Shown here in pieces: positions 24,560-34,300 of a stretch of DNA of 64,000 nt (the stretch's first letter is position 1; every line of letters starts with the position of its first letter). A program made the translations under genes and the position numbers. The DNA comes from Streptomyces spectabilis (GTDB lineage: Bacteria > Actinomycetota > Actinomycetes > Streptomycetales > Streptomycetaceae). The DNA is taken from NCBI RefSeq assembly GCF_008704795.1, contig NZ_CP023690.1, positions 2,304,501-2,368,500 on the forward strand. Direction: 5' to 3'. Below the pieces are notes generated by a model, which was not told the DNA's origin, did no database searches, and saw only the letters and a program-made list of their open reading frames with translations.

Positions 24560-24574
24560 TGAGCAAGCGCTTAG
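24560..24574. promoter_or_regulatory. AAGCGCTT-core TetR operator, autoregulatory copy
   Basis: TGAGCAAGCGCTTAG, identical over 15 bp to 23363-23377. It lies between the TetR start (24515) and the stop of the acyl-CoA dehydrogenase (24614). Confidence 0.7.
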
Positions 24575-24613
24575 GCAAGTGGGCCGGGCGCCTCCGGCGG
24601 GCGGAGTGGCCGG

Positions 24614-25765
24614 TCAGAAGGCGGAGACGCCGGTCAGCGCGCGCCCGATCACCAGCTTCTGGATCTGACTCGTGCCCTCGTAGAGGGTCATCACCCGGGC
24701 GTCGCGCACGAGCTTGCCGACCGGGTACTCGTCGATGTAGCCGTAGCCGCCGAAGACCTGGAGCGCCTGGTTCGCGGCGCGCACGGCGGCCTCCGACGCG
24801 AACAGCTTGGCCTTGGACGACTCGGTGGCGAACGGCAGGCCCCGGTCGACGAGGTCGGCGACCCGCCAGGTGAGCAGCCGGGCCGCGTCCACGTCCACGG
24901 CGATGTCGCTGAGCAGCTCCTGGACGAGCTGGTGGTGGGCGATGCTCCGGCCGAACTGCTCGCGCTCGGTCGCGTACGCCACCGCCGCGTCGAGGGCGGC
25001 CTGGGCGATGCCCACGCACCCCGCGGCCACCGACATCCGCCCCTTGGCGAGGGCGGCCATGGCCACCGAGAAGCCCTTGCCCTCGGGCCCGAGCAGCGCG
25101 TCCGCGGGCACCCGGACGTCTTCGAGGACCAGTTCGGCGGTGGCCTGGCCGCGCAGGCCGAGCTTGCCGTGCACGGCGCGGCGGGTGAGGCCCGGCGTGT
25201 CCGTCGGCACCAGGAAGGCGGAGACGCCCTTGTGCCCCGGCGCGTCGTTCGTCCGCGCGAACAGGAGCACGACATCGGCCCAGGTGCCGTTCGTGATGAA
25301 CATCTTGGCGCCGTTCACGACGTACGCGTCGCCGTCGCGGACGGCCTTGGTGGTGAGGCTCCCCGCGTCGGAGCCCGTCCCCGGTTCGGTGAGCCCGAAG
25401 CAGCCCAGGGCCGCGCCGGAGGTGAGCGCGGGCAGCCAGCGCCGCTTCTGCTCCTCGTCGCCCCAGGCCGCGATGGACTTGGCGACGAGCCCGAGGGAGA
25501 CCGAGACGATGCCGCGCACGGAGGAGTCGCCGCGGCCCAGCTCCTCGGTCACCAGGCAGTACGCGAGGTGGTCGCCGCCGCTGCCGCCGTACTCCTCGTC
25601 GATGGTGAGGCCGAGGAAGCCGACGTCGCCGAGCTTGCGCACGATGGCCGCGTCCACGCTCTCGGCCCGGTCCCAGGCGGCCGCGTGCGGGGCGATCTCG
25701 CGCTCGACGAAGTCCTTGGCGAGCCGCCTGACGGCGTCCTGCTCCTCGCTGAGCTCCAGGTTCAT
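24614..25765 (-). CDS. Acyl-CoA dehydrogenase
   Basis: A 383-residue flavoprotein of the main short/medium-chain acyl-CoA dehydrogenase family. Visible motifs are IDEEYGGSGGDHLAYCLVTEEL, GCFGLTEPGTGSDAGSLTTKA, KMFITNGTWADVVLLFART and the C-terminal VMTLYEGTSQIQKLVIGR. Of these, the Glu of YEGTS is the catalytic base position in short/medium-chain members. It introduces the 2,3 double bond of acyl-CoA and passes electrons to ETF. I place the start at the ATG at 25765, with GGGAGGC just upstream; the longer frame to 25801 would include the operator. It is divergent from a second TetR, with a palindrome between. Confidence 0.92.
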   Translation of the reverse strand: MNLELSEEQDAVRRLAKDFVEREIAPHAAAWDRAESVDAAIVRKLGDVGFLGLTIDEEYGGSGGDHLAYCLVTEELGRGDSSVRGIVSVSLGLVAKSIAAWGDEEQKRRWLPALTSGAALGCFGLTEPGTGSDAGSLTTKAVRDGDAYVVNGAKMFITNGTWADVVLLFARTNDAPGHKGVSAFLVPTDTPGLTRRAVHGKLGLRGQATAELVLEDVRVPADALLGPEGKGFSVAMAALAKGRMSVAAGCVGIAQAALDAAVAYATEREQFGRSIAHHQLVQELLSDIAVDVDAARLLTWRVADLVDRGLPFATESSKAKLFASEAAVRAANQALQVFGGYGYIDEYPVGKLVRDARVMTLYEGTSQIQKLVIGRALTGVSAF

Positions 25766-25792
25766 CGAAGCCTCCCCGCCCGGCGCGGTTTT

Positions 25793-25809
25793 AATTAGCA
25801 CTGCTAGTT
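25793..25809. promoter_or_regulatory. TetR operator, AATTAGCACTGCTAGTT
   Basis: AATTAGCACTGCTAGTT, with the perfect palindrome TAGCA-C-TGCTA at its centre. It lies in the 71-bp gap between the divergent acyl-CoA dehydrogenase and TetR genes. A 13/17 match occurs at 29035-29051 before the aldehyde dehydrogenase gene. Confidence 0.7.
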
Positions 25810-25836
25810 TCTGTGGGCAGCCCTACTATGTGCCGC

Positions 25837-26481
25837 ATGGCCCGACCGCGCAAGCCCCTCCTCAGCCGCGACCGCATCGTCGACGCGGCGCGCTCCCTCG
25901 TGGACGCCGAGGGCCTCGCCGCGGTCTCCACCCGCCGCCTCGCCGCCGAACTGGGCGTCAGCGGGCCCTCCCTCTACAACCACTTCGCCACCAAGGACCA
26001 GATCCTGGAGGCGGTGGCGGACTCGGTGAGCGCGCAGGTCGACCTGTCGATGTTCGAGGACGGCCGCGACTGGCGCGCCGCGCTGCACGACTGGGCCGTC
26101 TCCTACCGCGCCGCGCTCACCCGGCATCCGAACATCGTCCCGGTGCTCGCCCGCGGCCCCGGCCGCCGCCCCGCGGGCCTGCGGCTCGCGGACGCGATGT
26201 TCGGCGCCATGGTCGACGCGGGGTGGCCCCCGGCGCAGGCCACGTCGATCGGGGCGCTGATGCGGTACTTCATCATGGGCTCCGCGCTCGGCTCCTTCGC
26301 GGGCGGCTTCGTCGACGACGAGGCGGCGTACGACCCCGCCGACTACCCCCACCTCGGCCAGGCCCATCTGCTCGCGGAGCACCAGGAACTGGTGGACGAG
26401 CGGGCCTTCGACGCGGGGCTCGCGGCCCTGCTCGACGGGCTCGCCCTCCAGTACGAACGGGTGGCGCTGCGGGCGGGGTGA
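25837..26481 (+). CDS. TetR-family regulator, divergent to acyl-CoA dehydrogenase
   Basis: A 214-residue TetR regulator. The HTH is LVDAEGLAAVSTRRLAAELGVSGPSLYNHFATKDQILEAV. The C-terminal domain (about residues 80-200) resembles that of TetRs that sense small organic ligands. The ATG at 25837 is chosen over in-frame starts from 25813 that lie against the operator. Shared operators suggest it controls itself, the acyl-CoA dehydrogenase and the alcohol/aldehyde dehydrogenase operon. It is convergent with that operon's last gene. Confidence 0.87.
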   Translation: MARPRKPLLSRDRIVDAARSLVDAEGLAAVSTRRLAAELGVSGPSLYNHFATKDQILEAVADSVSAQVDLSMFEDGRDWRAALHDWAVSYRAALTRHPNIVPVLARGPGRRPAGLRLADAMFGAMVDAGWPPAQATSIGALMRYFIMGSALGSFAGGFVDDEAAYDPADYPHLGQAHLLAEHQELVDERAFDAGLAALLDGLALQYERVALRAG

Positions 26482-26503
26482 GACCCGCGGCCGACGGGGC
26501 CTT

Positions 26504-27583
26504 TCAGAAGGTCACGAGGGCCCGGCCGCCCTTGCCCGCCTCCATGTTCGCGAAGGCCGTCGGGATGTCCTCGAGGGCGATCCGGTCCGTGACCATCAGG
26601 CCGAGGTCGAGACGGCCCGCGCGCACGTGTTCGGCGAGGACGGGGACGTCCCGTGCCGGGTCGGTGTTGCCGTAGACGCAGCCGGAGAGCGTCCGGCCCC
26701 AGTGGAAGATCTCCAGGGCGTTGAAGGTGACCTGCTGGTCCTTGCCGCCGATGCCGACGACGGTGGTGCGGCCGCCGCGGCGGGTGGACTCCCAGGCAGC
26801 ACGGATGGTGGCCGCGCGGCCCACGCACTCCACGGCCACGTCCACGCCGTGGCCGCCGGTGAGTTCGCGCAGGTCACGGGCCGTCCTGTCGGAGGCGACG
26901 ACATAGTCCGTGGCCCCGGCCACGCGGGCCAGGGCCTCCTTCTCGGGGGACACGTCGACCGCGAGCACCCGCGCGGCCCCGGCGATCCGCGCCGCCTGGA
27001 GCGCGGCCAGGCCCACCCCGCCGACGCCGAGGACGGCGACCGTCTCGCCCTCGCGGACGCGCGCCGCGTGGTGCACCGCTCCGTAGCCGGTGAGGACGGC
27101 GCAGCCGAGGAGGGCGGCGTCGGCGAGGGGAACGCCGTCGGGCGCGGGCAGGACGCAGCCCGCGGCCACCACCGTCTCCTGCGCGAACGCGGCCACGTTC
27201 AGGCCGGGGTGCAGATCGGTGCCGTCGGCGCGGCGGGCGTACACCGCGCCCGCGCCGGTGAGCGCGTTGCCGCACAGCCAGACCTCGCCGAGCCCGCAGG
27301 CGTGGCAGTCGCCGCAGGACGGCGCCCAGTTGAGGACCACGCCGTCACCGGGCGCGACATGGGTGACGCCCGCGCCCACGGACAGGACGGTGCCCGCCCC
27401 CTCGTGGCCGAGCACGGCGGGGACCGGCACCCTCATCGTGCCGTTCGTCAGGGACAGGTCGGAGTGACAGACCCCGGCGGCGGCGAGGCGCACCCGCACC
27501 TGCCCGGGGCCGGGCTCCGGCAGCTCGATGTCGGTGATCTCCAACGGGGAACCGAGGGCGGGCAGTACGGCGGCGCGGACCAC
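26504..27583 (-). CDS. Zinc-dependent alcohol dehydrogenase
   Basis: A 359-residue medium-chain alcohol dehydrogenase. Catalytic zinc ligands are Cys39 (GVCHSD) and His60/Glu61 (GHEGAG). The structural zinc lobe is Cys90, Cys93, Cys96 and Cys104. The Rossmann motif GVGGVGLAAL is intact. Overall it resembles NDMA-dependent and aryl-alcohol dehydrogenases of actinomycetes. The GTG at 27583 has GGAGGA upstream. It follows the aldehyde dehydrogenase gene by 55 bp, a purine-rich gap, so the pair forms an alcohol-to-aldehyde-to-acid operon. Confidence 0.92.
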   Translation of the reverse strand: MVRAAVLPALGSPLEITDIELPEPGPGQVRVRLAAAGVCHSDLSLTNGTMRVPVPAVLGHEGAGTVLSVGAGVTHVAPGDGVVLNWAPSCGDCHACGLGEVWLCGNALTGAGAVYARRADGTDLHPGLNVAAFAQETVVAAGCVLPAPDGVPLADAALLGCAVLTGYGAVHHAARVREGETVAVLGVGGVGLAALQAARIAGAARVLAVDVSPEKEALARVAGATDYVVASDRTARDLRELTGGHGVDVAVECVGRAATIRAAWESTRRGGRTTVVGIGGKDQQVTFNALEIFHWGRTLSGCVYGNTDPARDVPVLAEHVRAGRLDLGLMVTDRIALEDIPTAFANMEAGKGGRALVTF

Positions 27584-27638
27584 GGTGGCGAATCCTCCAG
27601 GGGGGAGAGGGGAAGGGGGGAGCGGAAGGCGGACGGGG

Positions 27639-29027
27639 CTAGAACTGGAGCGACTTGGTCTGGAGGTACTCCGCCAGGCCGTGCCGTCCCAGTTCGCGGC
27701 CGACGCCCGACTGCTTGTAGCCGCCGAAGGGGGCGAGCGGGTTGAAGCCGCCGCCGTTGATGTCGACCTGGCCGGTGTCGAGGCGGCGTGCGAAGGCCGC
27801 CGCCTCCGCGTCGTCCGCCGCCCACACCGCGCCCGCGAGCCCGTACACGGTGCCGTTGGCGATCGTCTCGGCCTCGTCCTCGTCCTCGTAGCGGATGAGG
27901 GAGAGGACCGGGCCGAAGATCTCCTCCTGGGCGATGGTCATCTCGGGGGTGACGTCGGCGAAGACCGTGGGGCGCACGTAGTAGCCGCGCTCGCGCGGCG
28001 CCTCGGGGCCGCCCGCCACCAGGCGGGCTCCCTCCGCCACACCCCGCTCGATGTAGCCGCGCACGCGGTCGCGCTGCTTCTCGCTGACGACGGGTCCGAT
28101 GCGCTCGCCGTACTTGCCCGCGGCGCGCGCGGCGAGCGCGACCGCCTCGTCGTAGCGCGAGGTGTGGACGAGCATGCGGGTCCAGGCGCTGCACGTCTGG
28201 CCCGAGTTGGCCATGACGTTGGCGACGCCGACGTTCACGGCCTTGGCGAGGTCGGCGCTCGGCAGGATGACGTTGGCCGACTTGCCGCCGAGTTCGAGGG
28301 CGACGCGCTTGACGGCCGCGCCCGCGATCGCGCCGATCCTCCGGCCGACCGCGGTGGACCCCGTGAACGAGACGAGGTCCACGCCCTCGTGCTCGGCGAG
28401 CGCCTGGCCCGCGACCGGGCCGAGCCCTGTGACCAGGTTGAACACCCCCGCGGGCAGACCCGCCTCGTGCACGACCTCGGCGAAGAGGCGGGCCGTGAGC
28501 GGGGTGTCCTCCGCGGGCTTGAGCACGACGGCGCAGCCCGCGGCGAGGGCCGGGGCGACCTTGGCGACGATCTGGTGGAGGGGGTAGTTCCAGGGGGTGA
28601 TCGCGCCGACGACGCCCACGGGTTCGCAGTGGACGGTGGAGTTGCCCACCTTCTCCTCGAAGGGGTGGAGCGCCGCGAGTTCCGCGTACGAGGCCGCCAC
28701 GAGGATCGGCACTCCGGCGTGGACGGCTTCCGCGAACGGCAGCGGGGCGCCCAGTTCCGCGGCGACCGTCTCGGCGATCTCGCCCTTGCGGGCGACGAGC
28801 CCGTCGCGGATCGCGGCGAGCCGTGCGGCGCGCTCCGCGGGCGGGGTCGCCCGCCAGCTGGGCAGCGCCGCGCGCGCGGCCCTGACCGCGGCATCGACGT
28901 CCTCGGCGGTGCCCGCCGGGACGTGGGCAATGACCTGCTCGTCGGCCGGGTTCACCACCGGGGTGGTGTCCTGTGTGGTGGCGGGGCGCCACTGCCCCGC
29001 GATGTACATGCCGGTGTGGGGCTTCAT
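27639..29027 (-). CDS. NAD(P)-dependent aldehyde dehydrogenase
   Basis: A 462-residue aldehyde dehydrogenase. Catalytic residues are Asn147 (PWNYP), Glu245 (LELGGKS) and Cys279 (NSGQTCSAW), and the coenzyme loop [11 protein letters not shown] is present. It oxidises an aldehyde to the acid, most likely the product of the adjacent alcohol dehydrogenase. The start is the ATG at 29027. A TetR-type operator sits 8-24 bp upstream of the start, where it would block initiation. Confidence 0.92.
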   Translation of the reverse strand: MKPHTGMYIAGQWRPATTQDTTPVVNPADEQVIAHVPAGTAEDVDAAVRAARAALPSWRATPPAERAARLAAIRDGLVARKGEIAETVAAELGAPLPFAEAVHAGVPILVAASYAELAALHPFEEKVGNSTVHCEPVGVVGAITPWNYPLHQIVAKVAPALAAGCAVVLKPAEDTPLTARLFAEVVHEAGLPAGVFNLVTGLGPVAGQALAEHEGVDLVSFTGSTAVGRRIGAIAGAAVKRVALELGGKSANVILPSADLAKAVNVGVANVMANSGQTCSAWTRMLVHTSRYDEAVALAARAAGKYGERIGPVVSEKQRDRVRGYIERGVAEGARLVAGGPEAPRERGYYVRPTVFADVTPEMTIAQEEIFGPVLSLIRYEDEDEAETIANGTVYGLAGAVWAADDAEAAAFARRLDTGQVDINGGGFNPLAPFGGYKQSGVGRELGRHGLAEYLQTKSLQF

Positions 29028-29034
29028 GAGATCA

Positions 29035-29051
29035 AACTAGCGCCGATAGTT
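29035..29051. promoter_or_regulatory. TetR operator, AACTAGCGCCGATAGTT
   Basis: AACTAGCGCCGATAGTT matches the operator at 25793-25809 at 13 of 17 positions and has perfect outer arms AAACTA/TAGTTT (29034-29052). It lies immediately upstream of the aldehyde dehydrogenase start. Confidence 0.65.
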
Positions 29052-29155
29052 TTCTGCCGCCAGAGGCTCGGGTACGGCCACGAGAGGGGGGCGCCGAGCG
29101 GCCCCGCCCCTAGCAGCACCGCGTTGACCTGGAGTTTTGCGCTTATTGCTCACAC

Positions 29156-29172
29156 GTCAACATCTTGTTAAC
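29156..29172. promoter_or_regulatory. Possible operator upstream of the CitMHS gene
   Basis: GTCAAC-ATCTT-GTTAAC is an imperfect inverted repeat in an AT-richer patch 77-93 bp before the CitMHS start. A substrate-responsive regulator may act here, but none is encoded next to it. Confidence 0.3.
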
Positions 29173-29248
29173 GCTCGAAAGCGGGTCCTACCGTCATCCG
29201 AACCGCCAGACCTGGTGGCAGTTCGATGGTGAACGATAGGTAGCTCCC

Positions 29249-30673
29249 ATGCTGACAATCCTCGGATTCGTCATGATCGCCACCTTCCTGGTGCTGATCA
29301 TGATGAAGAAGATGTCGCCCATCGCGGCACTGGTGCTCATCCCCGCGTTGTTCTGCGTCTTCGTAGGCAAGGCCGCCCACTTCGGGGACTACGTCCTCGA
29401 GGGCGTGGGCAATCTCGCGCCCACGGCCGCGATGCTCATGTTCGCCATCGTGTACTTCGGCGTCATGATCGATGTCGGCCTCTTCGACCCGATCGTCCGG
29501 GGCATCCTGCGGTTCTGCAAGGCGGACCCGATGCGGATCGTCGTCGGCACCGCCGTGCTCGCCGCGATCGTCTCGCTCGACGGCGACGGCTCCACCACGT
29601 TCATGATCACCGTGTCGGCGATGTACCCGCTGTACAAGCGCCTGAAGATGAGCCTCGTCGTCATGACGGGCGTCGCGGCCACCGCCAACGGCGTGATGAA
29701 CACGCTGCCCTGGGGCGGTCCCACGGCCCGCGCGGCCACCGCCCTCAAGGTCGACGCCAGCGACATCTTCGTGCCGATGATCCCCGCGCTCGCGGTCGGC
29801 CTCCTCGCCGTCTTCGTCCTCGCGTACGCCCTCGGTCTGCGCGAGCGCAAGCGGCTCGGGGTGCTCTCGCTCGACGAGGTCCTGGAGAGCGAGCCGGTCA
29901 CGGGCGAGCCGGTACTGGTCGGCGCGGGCGGTGACGGGGGCCGGGCGGAGCAGGTCGGCTTCGTGAAGGGCGGGGGCTCGGCGGGCACCTCCGCCACGGA
30001 CGGTTCCCCTTCGGACTCCGACGACGACGGCTTCCAGGGCCTGGACCCGAACCGTGCCACCCTGCGCCCCAAGCTCTACTGGTTCAACGCGGGCCTGACC
30101 GTCCTGCTGCTCACCGCCATGATCATGGAGTGGCTGCCGATCCCGGTCCTGTTCCTGCTCGGCGCGGCCCTGGCCCTGACCGTCAACTTCCCGCACATGC
30201 CCGACCAGAAGGCCCGCATCGCCGCGCACGCCGAGAACGTCCTCAACGTCACCGGCATGGTCTTCGCCGCCGCCGTCTTCACCGGCGTGCTCACCGGCAC
30301 CGGCATGGTCGACCACATGGCCGACTGGCTCGTGGACGCCATCCCCGACGGCATGGGCGGCCAGATGGGCCTGGTCACCGGCCTGCTCTCGATCCCCCTC
30401 ACGTACTTCATGTCCAACGACGGCTTCTACTTCGGCGTGCTGCCCGTGCTCGCCGAGGCGGGCAACGCGCACGGCGTCTCCACCATCGAGATCGCCCGTG
30501 CCTCCATCGCCGGGCAGGCCCTGCACATGTCGAGCCCGCTCGTGCCCGCCGTGTACGTCCTCGTCGGCATGGCCAAGGTCGAGTTCGGCGACCACACGCG
30601 GTTCACGGTGAAGTGGGCGATCCTCACCTCGCTCGTGGTGCTGGGCGCCGGGATCCTCTTCGGCATCATCTGA
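29249..30673 (+). CDS. CitMHS-family citrate-metal:H+ symporter
   Basis: A 474-residue polytopic transporter of the CitM/CitH family, which imports citrate complexed to divalent metal. Supporting segments are VYFGVMIDVGLFDPIVRGILRF, ATANGVMNTLPWGGPTARAA and a C-terminal YFMSNDGFYFGVLPVL. About 11-12 helices flank a central cytoplasmic acidic, Gly/Ser-rich loop (roughly residues 210-265). The ATG at 29249 has a weak ribosome site. The next gene starts 5 bp after the stop, indicating cotranscription. Confidence 0.9.
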   Translation: MLTILGFVMIATFLVLIMMKKMSPIAALVLIPALFCVFVGKAAHFGDYVLEGVGNLAPTAAMLMFAIVYFGVMIDVGLFDPIVRGILRFCKADPMRIVVGTAVLAAIVSLDGDGSTTFMITVSAMYPLYKRLKMSLVVMTGVAATANGVMNTLPWGGPTARAATALKVDASDIFVPMIPALAVGLLAVFVLAYALGLRERKRLGVLSLDEVLESEPVTGEPVLVGAGGDGGRAEQVGFVKGGGSAGTSATDGSPSDSDDDGFQGLDPNRATLRPKLYWFNAGLTVLLLTAMIMEWLPIPVLFLLGAALALTVNFPHMPDQKARIAAHAENVLNVTGMVFAAAVFTGVLTGTGMVDHMADWLVDAIPDGMGGQMGLVTGLLSIPLTYFMSNDGFYFGVLPVLAEAGNAHGVSTIEIARASIAGQALHMSSPLVPAVYVLVGMAKVEFGDHTRFTVKWAILTSLVVLGAGILFGII

Positions 30674-30678
30674 GTCCG

Positions 30679-31902
30679 ATGCTGCCGATACGCCGCCCGC
30701 ACGCGGGCGGGCAGAACCCGGTCGGCGCACACCCGGCCGACGGCAGGGGCTGGCTGCTGCGCCTCGTCATCGCCTTCAGCTGTGCGCAGGGCGCGGTGTC
30801 GATGGCGCGGCCCGCCGTCTCCTACCGGGCCCTCTCGCTGGGCGCCGACGAGCGGGCCATCGGTGTCATCGCGGGCGTGTACGCGCTGCTGCCGCTGTTC
30901 GCCGCGGTTCCGCTCGGCCGCCGTACCGACCACGGCCGCTGCGCGCCGCTGCTGCCGCTCGGCGTCGCGCTGATCGCGGGCGGCTGCGCGCTCGGCGGCA
31001 CCGCGGGATCGCTGGGTGCGCTCGCCGCGTGGAGCGGGGTGATGGGCCTCGGCCACCTCTGCTTCGTCATCGGCGCGCAGTCGATCGTCGCCCGCCGGTC
31101 GGCACCCGCCGAACAGGACCGGAACTTCGGCCACTTCACCATCGGCGCCTCCCTCGGCCAGCTCGTCGGCCCGCTGGCGGCCGGCGTCCTGATCGGCGGC
31201 GACACGGGCTCCACGAGCGCCCTCGCCCTGGTGGTGGCGGCGGGGGTCGCGGCGGTGGCCTGCGCGTCGCTGTGGCGCATCGAGCGGCCGCGGGGCGAAG
31301 GGCCCGGGCGCAGGAGCGCCGCCCGGCCCGCCGCGGCCGGGGCCGTTCCCGTGCGGCGCATCCTGGGGTCCCGGGGCGTGCCCGCCGGGATGTTCATCAG
31401 CCTCGCCGTGCTGTCCGCCACGGACATCCTCACCGCGTACCTGCCCGTCGTCGGCGAGCACCGGGGCATCGCGCCCGCGACCGTCGGGGTCCTGCTCGGT
31501 CTGCGCGCGGCCGCGACGATCGCCTGCCGCCTGGTGATGACGCCCCTCATCCGGCTGCTCGGCCGCCGCGCGCTCACCGTCGTCACCTGCGCCGCCGCCG
31601 GACTCCTGTGCGCCGGGGTCGCGCTGCCGCTGCCCGTCTGGGCGCTCGGCGTGATGCTCGCGCTGCTCGGCTTCTGCCTCGGTGTCGGCCAGCCCCTGTC
31701 GATGACGACGGTGGTCCGGGCGGCGCCCGCCGAGGCCCGCTCCACCGCCCTCGCCCTGCGGCTCACCGGCAACCGGCTCGGCCAGGTCGCCGCCCCGGCC
31801 GGGGCGGGCCTCGTCGCCGGGGTGGCGGGCGTCGCGGCCCCCTTCGTGACGCTGGGGCTCCTCCTGTGCGTGGCCGCGGGGGCGGCGGGGCGCACCGAAT
31901 AA
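30679..31902 (+). CDS. MFS transporter
   Basis: A 407-residue major facilitator with about 12 membrane helices. The loop 2-3 motif PLGRRTDHGR fits the MFS RxxxR/K signature, and a second half begins near RRILGSRGVPAGMFIS. The ATG at 30679 is only 5 bp downstream of the CitMHS stop, so it is probably expressed with it. It could be an efflux partner or an independent permease; the substrate is not evident. The stop is followed by a dispersed hairpin repeat. Confidence 0.85.
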   Translation: MLPIRRPHAGGQNPVGAHPADGRGWLLRLVIAFSCAQGAVSMARPAVSYRALSLGADERAIGVIAGVYALLPLFAAVPLGRRTDHGRCAPLLPLGVALIAGGCALGGTAGSLGALAAWSGVMGLGHLCFVIGAQSIVARRSAPAEQDRNFGHFTIGASLGQLVGPLAAGVLIGGDTGSTSALALVVAAGVAAVACASLWRIERPRGEGPGRRSAARPAAAGAVPVRRILGSRGVPAGMFISLAVLSATDILTAYLPVVGEHRGIAPATVGVLLGLRAAATIACRLVMTPLIRLLGRRALTVVTCAAAGLLCAGVALPLPVWALGVMLALLGFCLGVGQPLSMTTVVRAAPAEARSTALALRLTGNRLGQVAAPAGAGLVAGVAGVAAPFVTLGLLLCVAAGAAGRTE

Positions 31903-31966
31903 CTCCCCGGCCTACCCGGGGGCAGGGCCCAACAGCCCTCCGCACTGGGCGTCCGCGGGTTCGTCG

Positions 31967-32002
31967 TGGCCGGTCGCGCAGTTCCCCGCGCCCCTTCGGG
32001 GC
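31967..32002. terminator. Compound hairpin repeat between convergent genes (copy 2)
   Basis: TGGCCGGTCGCGCAGTTCCCC followed by GCGCCCCTTCGGGGC is closely similar to 18329-18364. The GCCCC-TTC-GGGGC hairpin is at 31990-32002. It ends 2 bp before the stop of the convergent molybdopterin oxidoreductase and follows the MFS stop at 31902. Confidence 0.7.
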
Positions 32003-32003
32003 A

Positions 32004-34256
32004 CTACCGCGCGAGTGGAGTGACCCCGACCGCGAAGCCGTTGAGCACCGCCGTGCCCGAGAGCGGGTCGAGGAGGCTGCCGTCGAGGAGTTGGTTGACG
32101 TTGGCGCCGGGGTCGGCGGCGGCGACGGTCAGCCGGGTGCCGGGGCGGTCGTGGCCCCAGCCGTGCGGCAGGCTCACCACCCCCGGGCGTACCGTGTCCG
32201 TCACCTCCACCGGGACCGCGATCTCGCCGCCCGCGGCCGTCACGCGCGCGTGCGCGCCGTCCGCCACGCCGAGCCGTGCCGCGTCCTCGGGGTGGACGTG
32301 CAGGGTGCAGCGGTTGGAACCGCCGGTGAGGGGACGGACGTTGTGCATCCAGCTGTTGTTGGAGCGCAGATGGCGGCGGCCGACGAGGACGAGGGCGGCC
32401 GGGGTCTCGCGCAGCGCGCGGGCGAGCCGCGGCAGGTCGGCGGCGATCGGCCCGGGAAGCAGCTCGATCCGCCCGCTGCGGGTCCTGAGGACCTCCGGGA
32501 CGCGCGGGCCCAGCGGGCCGAGGTCGATGCCGTGCGGGTGGTCGAGGAGGCGGGCCAGGCTCAGCCCGTCCGGCTCCGCGCCGAAGCCGTCGCCGTACGG
32601 GCCGAGGCGCAGCATCATGTCCAGGCGCCGCTCGGGGCCGCTCTCCCCCGTGAGGCGGGCCGCGAGGTCCCCGGGGTCGCGGCCGTGCACGCGCGTGTGC
32701 GGGGCGGCGACGGCCTCGGCGAGGGTGCGCTCGACGACCAGGGCGTCGACGGCGGCCGGGTCGGCGCCGTGTCGGCCCGTCGCGGCGAGCACGAGCCGCG
32801 CGAGGATCTCGGTCTCGGGCATCCGGCCGTCCTCCAGGGGCACCGCGGCACGGGTGTAGCGGACCTGGTTGCGCACGGCCAGGGCGTTGAAGGCGAAGGG
32901 GAAGTGGGCGCTCTGCGCGGGCGGGGGCGGCGGCAGGACGACATGGGCGTGGCGCGCGGTCTCGTTCAGGTACGGGTCGACGCTCACCATGAAGTCCAGG
33001 GACTCCAGGGCCTTGTCGAGGCGGTCGCCGTCGGGCGCGGACAGGACGGGGTTGGCGGCGATGGCGATGACGGCGCGGACGGGGCTCTCGCCCAGGCCGC
33101 TGTCCGGGACGCCCGGCGGGGTGTCGACCTCCTCCGCGAGCGCGGCGACGGGCAGTTCGCCCTTGGCCTCGGGGTGCCCGCTCACACGGCTGCGCCAGCG
33201 GCCGAGCGCGAAGCCCCGGCCGGGCCCGGCGGGGCGCGGCGCCCTGCCGGTGGCGGAGAGCGGGAACATGACGCCGCCGGGCCGGTCGACGTTGCCGGTC
33301 AGGACGTTCACCACGTCGGCGAGCCAGCAGGTCAGCGTCCCGAGGGCGACGGTGCTCGCGCCGACCCTGGCGTACACGGCGGCGGCGGGCGCCGAGGCCA
33401 GCTCGTGGGCCAGGGTACGGATGGTGTCGGCGGGCACGTCGCAGGCCGTGGCGACGGCCTCCGGAGTGAAGTCCCGTACTGCGGTGTCGAGTTCGTCGAG
33501 GCCCGTCACGTGGTCCGCGAGCGCGCCGAGGTCGGTGAGGCCGTCCGCGAACAGGACCTGCGCCACCGCGGCGAGCAGGAGCGCGTCCGTGCCGGGCCGG
33601 ACGGCCAGGTGCCGGTCGGCGAGGAGCGCGGTGCGCGTGCGGCGCGGGTCGACGACGGTGAGCCGGCCGCCCCGGGCCCGCAGCGCCTTGAGCCGGCCGG
33701 GGAAGTCGGGCGCGGTGCACAGGCTGCCGTTGGACTCCACGGGGTTGGCGCCGAGGATCAGCAGGTGGTCGGTGCGGTCCAGGTCGGGCACGGGGATCGC
33801 GAGCGGGTCGCCGAACAGGAGGCCGCAGGAGACGTGCCGGGGCATCTGGTCGACGGTGCTCGCGGTGAACAGGCTGCGGGTGCCGAGGGCCCCGAGCAGC
33901 ACGGGCGGGTACAGGGCGCCCGCCATGGTGTGCACGTTCGGGTTGCCGAGCACGACGCCCACCGCGTGCGGCCCGTACCGCTCGACGACGGGGCGCAGAC
34001 CCGCGGCGACCGCGTCGAAGGCCTCGTCCCAGCCCGTCTCCACGAGGCGTCCGCCGCGGCGGACGAGGGGCCGCCGCAGCCGGTCGGGGTCGGCGTCGGC
34101 CGCGCCGAAGGAGGCGCCCTTGGGGCAGACGAAGCCGCGGCTGAAGACGTCGGCCCGGTCGCCGCGCGCGCCGGTCACGCGCGGGCCATCGACGGTGAGC
34201 GTGAGCCCGCAGGTGGCTTCGCAGAGCGGGCAGATGCGCGGGGCGGTGCGGGTCAT
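32004..34256 (-). CDS. Molybdopterin-dependent oxidoreductase
   Basis: A 750-residue protein of the DMSO reductase superfamily. The N-terminal [4Fe-4S] ligands are visible as CPLCEATC with a fourth Cys in [10 protein letters not shown], followed by [12 protein letters not shown]. The C-terminal molybdopterin-dinucleotide-binding domain includes [17 protein letters not shown] and LPHGWGHD. No Tat signal is seen, so it is probably cytoplasmic. The ATG at 34256 has GGGAGG close upstream; the longer frame to 34436 runs into the neighbouring tetR. It lies 73 bp downstream of that gene with a palindrome between. Electron partner and substrate are unknown. Confidence 0.87.
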   Translation of the reverse strand: MTRTAPRICPLCEATCGLTLTVDGPRVTGARGDRADVFSRGFVCPKGASFGAADADPDRLRRPLVRRGGRLVETGWDEAFDAVAAGLRPVVERYGPHAVGVVLGNPNVHTMAGALYPPVLLGALGTRSLFTASTVDQMPRHVSCGLLFGDPLAIPVPDLDRTDHLLILGANPVESNGSLCTAPDFPGRLKALRARGGRLTVVDPRRTRTALLADRHLAVRPGTDALLLAAVAQVLFADGLTDLGALADHVTGLDELDTAVRDFTPEAVATACDVPADTIRTLAHELASAPAAAVYARVGASTVALGTLTCWLADVVNVLTGNVDRPGGVMFPLSATGRAPRPAGPGRGFALGRWRSRVSGHPEAKGELPVAALAEEVDTPPGVPDSGLGESPVRAVIAIAANPVLSAPDGDRLDKALESLDFMVSVDPYLNETARHAHVVLPPPPPAQSAHFPFAFNALAVRNQVRYTRAAVPLEDGRMPETEILARLVLAATGRHGADPAAVDALVVERTLAEAVAAPHTRVHGRDPGDLAARLTGESGPERRLDMMLRLGPYGDGFGAEPDGLSLARLLDHPHGIDLGPLGPRVPEVLRTRSGRIELLPGPIAADLPRLARALRETPAALVLVGRRHLRSNNSWMHNVRPLTGGSNRCTLHVHPEDAARLGVADGAHARVTAAGGEIAVPVEVTDTVRPGVVSLPHGWGHDRPGTRLTVAAADPGANVNQLLDGSLLDPLSGTAVLNGFAVGVTPLAR

Positions 34257-34300
34257 GGGCCCTCCCGGGGCGTGGCGCGGCGGCGCGGTCCGCCTCCAGC

